Notes under the pieces: model-generated | What the model was told of the DNA's origin: nothing | Database searches by the model: none | What the model saw: the letters and a program-made list of their open reading frames with translations, nothing else | Part shown: positions 31,201 through 40,111 of the stretch, one piece after another | How positions within the stretch are numbered: position 1 is the first letter of the stretch | Layout of the letters: the number at the start of each line of letters is the position of its first letter | Position numbers and translations under genes: made by a program | NCBI GenBank assembly: GCA_009602725.1 | Contig: WELB01000061.1 | Coordinates: 200,421 to 243,161, forward strand | Reading direction: 5' to 3' | Source: Spirogloea muscicola | Taxonomy: Eukaryota; Streptophyta; Zygnematophyceae; Spirogloeales; Spirogloeaceae | DNA length: 42,741 nt

Positions 31201-34200
31201 GGGATGTATAGCGAGGAAATGTGGACGCTTACAACAGATGCATCGCCGACTTTGGAGCGCAGGAGGGCCTTGGTAAGCTCCTTGACATGCGCCTGCGCTG
31301 CGTCGCGCTGGCTCTCTAGCTCCGCCTTCTCCATCTCGAGCTGCAAAAGCACAGCTACAGCTGCGATGTCATAGGAGTTGAAGTCTGTCGGCAACTATGC
31401 TGAGCCCAAGCACAACCTGGGCCCCGCTGAAAGTCAGATTCCATAGCTCTTGTCGCCTGACAACCTGGTCAGGAATGGACAAGGAGCACAGGCGCAGATA
31501 GGTCTAGAAGGTCGTGGACGCCGTGGACTGATTGGTTAAGATTTGAAGGGAAGGCGTGGCAGGGAAGGCAGCACTCACCTTCTGCAGCAGCATTGTCTTG
31601 TCCCGAAGCTCATTGGCTGGCGCACTAGCAAGCAATGCCACATTTAGCCGCTCTACCTCACGCTGCAGCTGCTTCACGAGCACCTTGTCCGACACAACCT
31701 GCGCGTGCAAGTGCACCCGCAGCTCAAGAGGGCCCTCAAGACATGGAAAAAGATTGCCGCTCTACCTTGCTCTGTGGCTTGCATGCACACGACATCAAGG
31801 ACAAGCTACCCCGAGCCCAGATGCAAAAGGATAGAAAAATATTCCAGGGGCTGCAAATGCTCACCAAGTTAATCTGGGCGCTGTTTGTGACCTCCTTGGC
31901 CTGCCGTGCAAATGACAGCGTGTTGCGCGTGTGGTCCACGTGACTCAGCGCCGGCGACATGGTGCACACAATGGCAGTACGCGCATTGCCGCCAAGCGAG
32001 TGCTGCAGGATGCGCGTGAGCTTTGAGTCTCGGTAGGGTACATGTTGCCCCACACGCGACCGCTGGCCCCCGCTGCCACCACGCACGCAGCATATGAGCT
32101 AGCGCCACCCCGCCGCAAGACATGCTCAGAGGCTCTCAGCATGAAAATGCTCAGTGGATGTACGGACACGAGCAGGTTTGATTGCCAACTACCTAAGTGC
32201 AGCGCATGTGCCTGCATCCTGCTACGTAGATATAGTCAGCATCAGCAGCCCATTGTTTCGCAGAAGGGTCTAGGCTTCATGTTTGGGGGCTGAGGCTTTT
32301 AGTCTTGGAGGCTGCGGCTGTGAATGCAGATGTTTATGACGCAGGGGCTTAAGGTACAGGGTACAGATCCAACATCAGGGTCTGGAAACCCGCACCTAAG
32401 CTTGCGGATGACCTGGCCAAGCGTCAGCAAGCTCTTGTTGATGTGCCCGCCCTCCTTGAGCCGTGCGCCCTCTGCCAGCGTCTGCGACACACGCTCACTG
32501 CCCGCCAGGTCCACGAGGTTCTGCGCAAGCCCACTCAGCCCTTAAGTGAGGTGTTGAAGGCCACGAGGAAGCAATGTCCCCACAGTTGGCCGAGCAGCGG
32601 TGGTGCTGCCCCTTGCAGTCAGGCCCTTCCGGCCACAAATCTCGGAGGCGTCCAGCACCTGGGCATTGTGCTCCACATGATTCTAGGCCCTCACTGGCCA
32701 AACCCTTTCTTTCTAAGACTCACCAAGCTGGCCAGGAGCACCTGGCCCGATACACCGTCAGGCGATTGTGTGGCCGTCTCTCGCGGGCAGCTCTCCACTG
32801 TCTGCAGTGCTCGCAGGGAGGCGGCAGAAGCCCACCTTGTGTCAAGGGGCAGACGATGCCGAGTGAGGTCGAACAGCGCGCTACTTTCACTCAGTAGCCT
32901 CTTGCGAGCAACTTCTCACATTCGCTAGTTGGGGAGGGAGAGCAGCCACAATCACCAGGCGTATTATCTGGTGAGAGCGAGAGCTTGTGTCATTGAGCAG
33001 TGTCTCCCCAACCTGGCGCTGCGCTGCATGCCAGCAATGAGTACCACAAGCGACCTGTCAGCCGACACCAAGTGACACTTGCAGTTTCTGCACTATATTG
33101 GCTGTTTTCGCAGCGAGATCATTTGGTCCCGGCCATAGTCTGGGCCAATCCTGCTGACGGCGCAAGATTCGCGAGCAGAGAGGCAGGAGCAGCAGAACTC
33201 ACACTCGCACTCAGCGAGGACTTGCTGCAGGTGCGAGCTTGACTGGACCACCATCTCTGTCAGCCGCTCCACCACCGTCCCCCGCTGGACATGAGCCGCC
33301 GGCCCGCAGCACAGTCAGCAGCAAGCCGAGAGAACTCCCCTTGCCACCGGTCCAGGTGTCGCAGGTGGCGGCACCTTGAGCTTGCACGGGCAAGGGAAGG
33401 GGCCCCTTACATCGGGGTCGTCGAGAAGGCGCAGGGGCCCACTATCAAAGCTCAGCAGGTCCCGCACAACCTCATTGTAGATCTCAAGTGCTGACACACG
33501 GAGCAGGTACTCGCGGTGTGGCGTCTGCAGCCGCAGCGGCAGCAGCGGAGGGTCTCACCAACCGCTGTCAGGGCAACCGGCAAGGAGGGTGATGTGACGG
33601 CAAGACGGCAGAAGTAGCTCTGCCACTGTAGCAGGCGTGCATGATGCAGCACTTGAGGGTCAGCAGCGTAGCTTTGACCTCCTCAATCTTGGAGAAGATG
33701 TCGAGGACGGCGGCCTCTGTAATCGCCTGCATTGTGTACGTCTTGCCACTGCTCGTCTGGCCATACGCAAAGATGGTGGCTGCAACAAAAGAGTTCAAGG
33801 GTCAGTGACCCACAAACAAGGTGCAGCTTTGTCAGAAGCCGCCAGATGGGAGGGATGGACAGCCACCGGCGCTCTTGCTGCCAATCAGCGCCCAGCTTTT
33901 TTACCGGTGGTCGAGCTGCGGTGAAGAGGGCACGAAGAACGAGCGCGTGTAAGCCAGTAGAGGGCATGCCAGGCGGACAAAACCCAGCATAGTCCTCACC
34001 GTTGAGGCCAGTGAGGACAGATAGCACGACGTCGCGGGCGCCCTCCTCGTACACCTCCTGTGACGAGCACTCTGGCGCAAACACGCGGTCTGCAAAGCCG
34101 CCAGCCACACCACCAGGGCAACGCCGCCAGCATCCGCGCGGTGAGTCGGCTTCAGCAGAGCCACCAGCGGCGCTGGCTGCGACCACAGCGATGCAAGCCC

Positions 34201-34658
34201 ACTCCTTGGATCACCGCCGTCATACGGCAGCACTGGTTACCCGGCAGCTGCCAACGACTAGAGCTGCCAGCTGGCAGCAAAGGACTGCCAGCTGGCAGCG
34301 ACAGGACGTCTGCCTGTGTCACGTCTGAGCGGCGCAACTTCAACGCATGCCGCCTGCTCCAGCGAAGGGCCTCCCGCCAGGCCTCTGCAGCTGATCCCCA
34401 AGCTTGCCGGCGCTCTTGACAGATAGGTGCGAGCAGGCAATGCCCTCCACGGCAGCAGCACGGGCTGACATGACTGAGCTCACCGAAGTGGTAGACGGCA
34501 GGGTAGGGCAAGCGCTCCGGCAGGGGCTCGGTGAAGCGCAGCGAGTGCGGCGAGGGGCACTCCCACACGGCGCCGTCGCCGGCGGCCGCCTCCTTGGCAT
34601 TCAGCGGCCGCACGCGCACCGTGACGTAGATCTTCTCCTCTCCCATGTCCACCTTCAT
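28243..34658 (-). CDS. Kinesin-7, NACK/HINKEL type
   Basis: Fifteen exons in transcript order: 34658-34484, 34089-34000, 33779-33679, 33524-33411, 33284-33203, 33023-32956, 32801-32724, 32520-32396, 32072-31865, 31698-31579, 31340-31233, 30874-30503, 30272-29502, 29051-28774 and 28573-28243 (TGA). Phases agree, giving 1006 residues. The N-terminal plus-end motor ([11 protein letters not shown]) carries a P-loop GQTSSGKT (95-102), switch I NDTSSRSH (198-205) and switch II DLAGSE (240-245). Coiled-coil segments follow ([27 protein letters not shown]), then a Ser/Ala-rich region. [20 protein letters not shown] leads into a C-terminal DUF3490-like domain (805-1006: [50 protein letters not shown]). 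In land plants this architecture is NACK1/HINKEL, which carries a MAPKKK to the cell-plate midzone. A role in algal cytokinesis is inferred. The start is the first ATG; a second lies four codons on. Confidence 0.94.
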
Positions 34659-35296
34659 TCCGCCGCCGCCACCGCGGCCACCGCCGGTTCCAGCGAGCGG
34701 AAAGTGCGCACCCACACCGCCGCTGCCAGGGCTGCCGCCGCGGCTCCCCGGCGTGCCGTGCGCCGCCGCCGCGGAGGCCTCGTNCGCATATCTCGGATCG
34801 CCACCAGGCGCGACGACGGCGGCGGCGGCGGCGGCGGCGGCGCTCGCGGCGGCGGCGGCTGGCGCAAAGAGAAAAAGGGAAGCGGCCGGGGGGGGGAAGG
34901 GAGCTCAGTGCACACTGGCCCGCTGAGTGTCGACGAGCTGACCCAACGGGGCCCTTCCCGCCAAAGCCGGCAACCCCGGAGTGGGCCGTCAGCGGCGCCG
35001 TCGGCGTCAGCCTGACGCGCCCCCACCTTCCCCTCCCCTTCATTGGCCTGCCGCTGCTGCCATGAGCTACCTCCAGGTCAAGCTCCCGACGAAGGGCCGG
35101 CCCGCACTGTAGCCCCATGGCCATGAGCTGCAGCTGCTGATGCCCGCCTTTGCCGGCGGCTGGGTTGCCAGCGAGCGCCACTTGTGTGGAGCGCCAAGGT
35201 GGAGGGAGATGGGGACAATAGATGGTAGCCATAAGCAAGCAATGACAGGCCGCAGGTTACTGCCATCCCATGGAAAGTGGAAGGGTGGCAAGGTGG
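34659..35296. promoter_or_regulatory. 5' region of the kinesin gene
   Basis: Very GC-rich, with GGC repeats (about 34818-34860) and a single N at 34784. It must hold the kinesin promoter and 5' UTR, then the 3' end of the next gene upstream on the same strand. No clear motif or extra exon was found. Confidence 0.4.
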
Positions 35297-37896
35297 TCAA
35301 GACTCCATGACGAGCTGGAACATGCCAGACTTGCACTCAGATGGTGACAAGAAGACGCACTTGCTGGCGCTGCCATCGTCCGCCAGTTGCACGCAAGAGA
35401 CAAGTTCGAGCCCAAGGCGCTGCAGAGTTGTCACTGCCGCATCGCGGAGGGCTTTGCCCTGCGCGCCTAGCCACCTGGTGGCGAAGGAGACAAGGAGCTG
35501 GCACACCCGCGGCGGCGCGTCTCTTCCACCCCACGCCTCGATCATGTCGAACTCTGCCCCCTCCACAGACAGCTTCAGCACGTCCACGCGGGCATGGCCA
35601 AGGCCAGCCATTGCTGCCGCCAGCGTCGTCACCTGAACAGCAACCTGCTCGGGCCCTAGCTCGTATGGTGCCGCAATGGCCGGCAGTACTGTGAAGGTGC
35701 CCACCGGCCTCCCAGCTTGCAGTACGGCGCGCGCAGTGGCGTTGCCGTCGTGCGCCCCCAGGCAGGCGTCGTGGATGAAAACGTTGTTGGGCGCCAAGTG
35801 TACATCAAAGAACTGCTGAGCCCAGGGGCTGCCAAGCGGCGTGGCATCGAAGGCGTGCACAATGCAATTGTACCGCCCGGCAACTGTCAACTCCCAGAAT
35901 AGGTCCTCACCGATGCCGCCCGAATATACGACACTGCTGTTGCCGAGGGATCCGTCGAGGAAGGCTGGCCACTGACCGTTGCCAGAGCCCAGGATTGATG
36001 GGGCGCCCAGGAAGCCGCGAAGGCAGATAAGCTCCGGCGTCGGGCCGTCATAGGCTGCTGCGGCGCCCTGCAGGGCTGCCATCTCGACAACGCACCGGCC
36101 GTAGCCACGCCCATCGACATCGCGGCGCACTGCGGCGGCCTCGGGGCCGGCCGCTGCATCGAAGATGGCCTCCCAGCCAGCTTCCCACGGCCCACTTGGA
36201 TTACACAGCTCCACCCCGTCGCCGCGGTCAGCCCAACCGCTGTCCGCAGCGCGCACCAGGGCCAGCGCCTTGTCACCAACCGCCACTGGTTTGCATGGCC
36301 GGCACTTAGCGCCGTTCATGAACCCCCGGCTGCTCAGCGACACAACTTGCACGCCACTTGGACGCAGCGGCCAGGCATACCGCCGCAGGCTCAGCACGCA
36401 GAAGGGCAGGTCAACCTTCGCAACCGCCACACCACACACCTCCAGCTGCGCTCGCAGTGCTTGCTCCGAGTTTAGGCTTCTGTAGCCAGCGCGTTGGATC
36501 TTGGGTAGCAGGCTCAACCGCGCCAGTGCAGCGCTGCTTGTGTTCATGTCTCCCATGCCAAAGCGGTCGTTGTAGCCGCCGTAGGTGCAGCCATGCGGCA
36601 CAGTGTACTTGCGTGGATTGTACGCCGCCAGCGTGTGTGGTGGTCCCGTCCAGAATGTGTCCACACGTGTACGCAGCACCCAGCTGTAGCTCACCCCAGC
36701 TGTTGCCTCGCGGTCGCTGATAAGCTTCAGGCAGCCTTCGACGAGGTTGAAGTACTGCAGCAGGCCCTGCGGAAGCGCGGCAGACGGGCACTCAGAGACA
36801 GGGCGAGCAGTGCCAGATGAGCAGAATATACAAGAACGCACCCCAACCCTGAAACCTCGACCTCACACATGAACTTGCTCGTCTCAGGTCTTCAGGGCAT
36901 TGTGATTGCCTGTATGCACACAATAGCAATCCTGAAGACCTGTCCAGATCTGAAAGATCTACAGCTCCTGAAATCCAAACCCTCAAGTGGAACCCTTGTG
37001 CGCCCAGCATAAGAGCTCAATGTATTCCACCTGCAGGCCGTTTGGAGACCCTGATGCCCTGAGCACGGCCTGTGGAGCGCCGCGGTGCCAAATGGGCGTC
37101 TGCGCGAAGATGCGCAGTGAGACGAGGTTTTGTGCGCCAAGAAGGGCAGTCATCTTGTGCGTGTTCTCATCCAACGGCACATTAACGAGGACGTCAGCAG
37201 CCTCGAACGCGCGCAGCACATGCTGCTTGATGGTGCGCCCAGTGAGCTCAAACATGCGCGCCCCGCCAACAAGACAGATGGCCACCCTGTTGAACTGCAA
37301 GATGGCGCGGAAGCTGAGCTGTTGAGCTACTTGGCATTATCAAACTATCAGCCTCAGGTGAGGCGACTGCTCAAGCTGCGCAACTGCAATGAGCTGAGCG
37401 TGCCGCTCTGCCGAACCGCTGCAGACGCTCCGAGCTGACACGCCGGCAGCTCGCAGGCCTTTTCTGCCATGCTATCATCAGGTGGCGGCAACGGCAAACT
37501 TCGCCGCTCACCTTGGCGCTGTGCACGGCGGAGATGCGATCTTCGTCCAATAGCGTGGGCGGGTCGTAAGACGGGGAACGCGACTCTGCGACGTAACGCG
37601 CCGCCAATCCCAACGACGCCACACGGTTCGCCTGCGGGACGGGGCCTCCTCCTGCTCAGCACAAGCTGCGCCGGAGATCGTCCAGAGCTGGCAGGGTAGC
37701 TGGCGGTCGTCTACGGCGGCACCTGCACGTCGTCGGCGATGAGGAAGTACGGCAGGCCGGTGGCGGCGGCGATGACGAGCAGCGCGGCGCAGGTCAGCAG
37801 GCGGGCGCATGCGGGGCCCCCGAACCGCAGCCGCAACTGGGGCCCCACGGCCGCTGCCGCCGCCGCCTCCACCGCCGCCGCCACCGTCGCCGCCAT
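35297..37896 (-). CDS. Type II membrane protein: DUF7796 plus FkbM-like methyltransferase
   Basis: Four exons in transcript order: 37896-37723, 37631-37512, 37294-37031 and 36766-35297 (TGA), giving 675 residues; exon 3 could start 24 bases earlier, at 37318. An Ala-rich N-terminus and a hydrophobic anchor (about 33-53, LLTCAALLVIAAATGLPYFL) suggest a Golgi-type II protein. Residues ~99-330 match the DUF7796 glycosyltransferase-like pattern: RVAICLVGGARMFELTG, then VLRTRVDTFW and FGMGDMNTSS. From ~455 a Rossmann methyltransferase-like domain follows: VVYSGGIGEDLFWEL (motif I), VHAFDATP (post I) and VDVLKLSVEGAEFDMIE, where FkbM/METTL24-like proteins usually have K-x-D-V-E-G-A-E; here Ser replaces that Asp. 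The two domains suggest glycan transfer and methylation in one lumenal protein. The substrate is unknown and activity is not proven. Confidence 0.8.
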
Positions 37897-37953
37897 CCTC
37901 TAGCTCGCAGCAGGCGTCACCCCAGGCAGGCCTACCGCCGCCTGCGGCCGTCA

Positions 37954-38217
37954 ATGGCGCTCATCGAGGCCGCCGCCGCCGCAGCGAGCGACGCGCGCGA
38001 ACCGGGAGGCGGCGACGGGGCCATTGAAGAAGCTCCAGCTGCGGTTTGGGAGTTTCGGGGCTGTCGCTCGGGTGTCCAGTCTTCAGAGATCTGGGCCCTG
38101 CTTCCTGGAATTGGCGCGACGAATTTCCGCCCTCCAGTCTTTCTTCTTCGTGCTACTCCGATCTGCAGTTGTCGACTAGAGGTGTTTTGGGCGTCCATTC
38201 GCATAAGTCACGCATAG
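37954..38217 (+). CDS. Possible first exon of a divergent, interrupted gene
   Basis: An ATG at 37954 lies only 57 bp from the divergent start of the DUF7796 gene and opens 87 codons (MALIEAAAAAASDAREPGGG...). I recognise no family. The retroelement cluster begins about 100 bp further on, so a real gene here would be disrupted. It may equally be promoter sequence that happens to be open. Confidence 0.2.
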   Translation: MALIEAAAAAASDAREPGGGDGAIEEAPAAVWEFRGCRSGVQSSEIWALLPGIGATNFRPPVFLLRATPICSCRLEVFWASIRISHA

Positions 38218-38318
38218 TAGTTTCGAGTTTCCGCGCCTTCTGGCCCGTTCGGACCACGTACATCTGGGCCGGGCTCTCACAGGGGGCCGAAAACGGGAAA
38301 GAAGTGGCACTCCCAATG

Positions 38319-38535
38319 GGGGCAAGGGCTGTGAAAAGCCAGCCCGAAAAAGAATTGACAAAGGTTCGAAGGGGCCAAATGACGGAGGGGCCTAAAAAGC
38401 GCTAAGCAGCTACGAAGGGGCCTGAAGATGCTATGTCAGAACGGGGGAGGATGGACCACTCAGTAGTTACGAGTGAGGAGCCTCAAATCCGACAGACTAG
38501 CTGCCGAAAATACTATCCCCAAGCGGGAGGCCGCG
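38319..38535 (-). mobile_element. 3' UTR, tail and last codons of an RLE copy (copy 4 end)
   Basis: Nearly identical to 202-420. Reading the minus strand, SLSDLRLLTRNY stops at 38460-38462, then the UTR and a GGGCTG/CAGCCC hairpin tail follow. It is the lowest member of a same-strand stack. Confidence 0.7.
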
Positions 38536-38700
38536 TCCACGGCCAGGGGTACGAACTCATCTGCAGGCGGGTGGTCGGCGTGTTTGGCAGCCTTGCTGCG
38601 AGCGGCCTTCGTCGCGACGTGGCCAGCCCGCGAGGCAGAGAAGAAGTGCGCGCCCATAGAGAAGAGGGGCTGGCAAGAGAGCCCCGCAGAGAGCCCCGGG
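38536..38700 (-). mobile_element. RLE copy 4 (5'-truncated) with a partial tail in front
   Basis: On the minus strand a partial tail (CCAGCCCCTCTTCTCTATGG, 38675-38655) is followed at once by RLE coding: AGHVATKAARSKAAKHAD, DEFVPLAVD, then the end at 38460. The usual FNAAGS block between the last two parts is missing, so there is also an internal deletion. Confidence 0.6.
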
Positions 38701-38985
38701 TTGGAGCGGTCGACCACATCAGTGGTGACCACATCAACGATGATGCGCGCCGCCGCCCGGCGTTGACGCCACCAGGTCAACGCGGCGCGTGTGGAGTCCG
38801 TCGGCCCTCTGGAGGATGGGCATGACCGACGCATTCTCCATGGCCACCGTGTAACCGGCCTCCGGGAAGATGCCGAACATTGCATCTCGGAGGACGTCGT
38901 GAGAGCTGTACGTTCGCCTCCAGTGGCGCAGCGGAGGATATGCGCCGGCAGCTCCGCTGGGTCCGTCGACCGCTCCCCACATTCA
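38701..38985 (-). mobile_element. RLE copy 3, truncated at both ends
   Basis: The minus strand starts in the Cys-His knuckle (ECGERSTDPAELPAHILRCA) and runs through LRDAMFGIFPEAGYTVAMEN and IIVDVVTTDVVDRSNPGLS, with frame changes. It stops where the partial tail of copy 4 begins. The first knuckle Cys sits right at the join to the upstream tail. Confidence 0.6.
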
Positions 38986-39150
38986 GAAGAAGCAAGCGCG
39001 GCCAGATTAACTGGTGGCTGGGAGAAGGCCAGCCCAAAAGAATGGACAAGGTCTGAAGGAATCGGAGTGCTAAGAGAGAAGGGCTCGCCCATTGAGGATA
39101 GGGGCTGGAAAAGGCCAGCCAAGAAAAGAATGAACCAAGGACGAGAAGGG
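38981..39150 (-). repeat. Two tandem retroelement tails
   Basis: On the minus strand, TTGGCTGGCC...CAGCCCCTATCCTCAATGGG (39118-39080) is followed about 60 bp later by CCATTCTTTTGGGCTGGCC with a CAGCC arm (39045-39010). There is no coding sequence between them, so the second is a tail-only copy. Confidence 0.65.
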
Positions 39151-39204
39151 GCCAGGGGAAGTACGAAGACCAACAAGCACAGAAAAGAAACGAAGCAGCT
39201 ACGA

Positions 39205-39340
39205 AGCACTCGGTAACCCCTGCTAAGCAGCCTCAGGTCAGAGAGACTGGGTTCCTGGAAGCGGGTCCCCTGGCCAGAGCCAGAGGCAGCAGCGAAGGCT
39301 CTGCCTGCACGCAGGTGCAGCGCGCGGGCCATAGAGTAAG
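39205..39340 (-). mobile_element. RLE copy 2: C-terminal end only
   Basis: The minus strand encodes SMARALHLRAGRAFAAASGS and then SLSDLRLLSRGY. The expected TGA has become CGA, so the frame reads on into the UTR. The copy begins at nearly the same codon as the inverted tail at 343-475. Confidence 0.65.
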
Positions 39341-39369
39341 GACACTCACTCACACTGCAGCACGCCAAG

Positions 39370-39722
39370 CAGACAGAGAAGTGCGCGCCCATAGAGAAGA
39401 GGGGCTGGCAAAGCCAGCCAAAAAAGAATGGACAATGTCCAAAGCCAAAGAAAGAGGAGCCGGAGAAAGGACTACACTACAAAACACTGCAGAACACAGA
39501 AACAATGCAGAGGGAAGCTCAGTACCCACGAGTGAGCAACATCAGGTCTGAGTAGCTCGCTGCAGGGAAAGAGGCGCTCCGCCGAGACCCAGAGGCGGCG
39601 GCCATAGCACGGCCTGCGCGCGTATGGACGGCGTGGGCAAGGGAGCGTTGAAGCGATACGGCCAGGCGCATGCGGAAGACTTGTGCGAGCGAACCGGCGG
39701 CGTTGAAGCCGGGCATCGACCC
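39370..39722 (-). mobile_element. RLE copy 1: C-terminal end, 3' UTR and hairpin tail
   Basis: Almost identical to 1514-1857. The minus strand encodes PGFNAAGSLAQVFRMRLAVS, then SDLMLLTRGY, the UTR, and the hairpin GGCTGGC/GCCAGCC (39404-39420). Upstream the match ends abruptly at 39722 in GCC-rich sequence (39723-39800) of unknown origin. Confidence 0.7.
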
Positions 39723-39847
39723 TGGACCTCAGACCTCTTCCGGTCGCGGGCGCCGCCGCCGCCGCCGCCACTCCTCCAAAACCCCGGGCCGCCGCCGGCG
39801 TCGCTGCCGGCGGCGCCCGCCAAAGAAAGAAAGCAGCTACAAATTAC

Positions 39848-39905
39848 TCAGTAACCCCTGCTAAGCAGCCGCAAATCAGAGAGGCTAGGGTCCTGGAAGT
39901 GGGTC
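39848..39905 (-). mobile_element. Last codons of an RLE copy
   Basis: The minus strand encodes THFQDPSLSDLRLLSRGY and a TGA at 39848-39850. It joins the following plus-strand copy head to head. Confidence 0.6.
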
Positions 39906-40110
39906 CCCTGGAGGCCTTTCGGACATCGCTTCAACTCTTCCTCGGCCTCCCACCTAATTGCCTGATTGGGGTGCGCCAGTGCGAGTGCGGCTTCCGTGCA
40001 GAGGGTGCTGTGCTCGCCACTCACATGCTGAGATGCCCCACTGGACCAGAAGTGGTGGGCATTCACAACCTCCTTCGCGATGCCCTGGCGGGCTTGATGG
40101 GCGACGCCGG
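39906..40110 (+). pseudogene. RLE copy fragment with Cys-His knuckle
   Basis: The plus strand encodes EAFRTSLQLFLGLPPNCLIG, a knuckle CECGFR...HMLRC, then VVGIHNLLRDALAGLMGDA. It stops at the N at 40111, just before the endonuclease core that the copy at 476-1104 retains. Confidence 0.65.
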
Positions 40111-40111
40111 N
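40111..40111. other. Ambiguous base at a retroelement junction
   Basis: To the left is the C-terminal knuckle region of one copy, to the right the N-terminal Pro-rich region of another. One unread base cannot connect them biologically; a collapsed gap or misjoin is likely. Confidence 0.6.

Noticed and set aside
38460-39392. A 310-residue intact minus-strand gene
   Set aside because: It is a read-through across several truncated retroelement copies and tails, helped by a stop codon mutated to CGA in copy 2.
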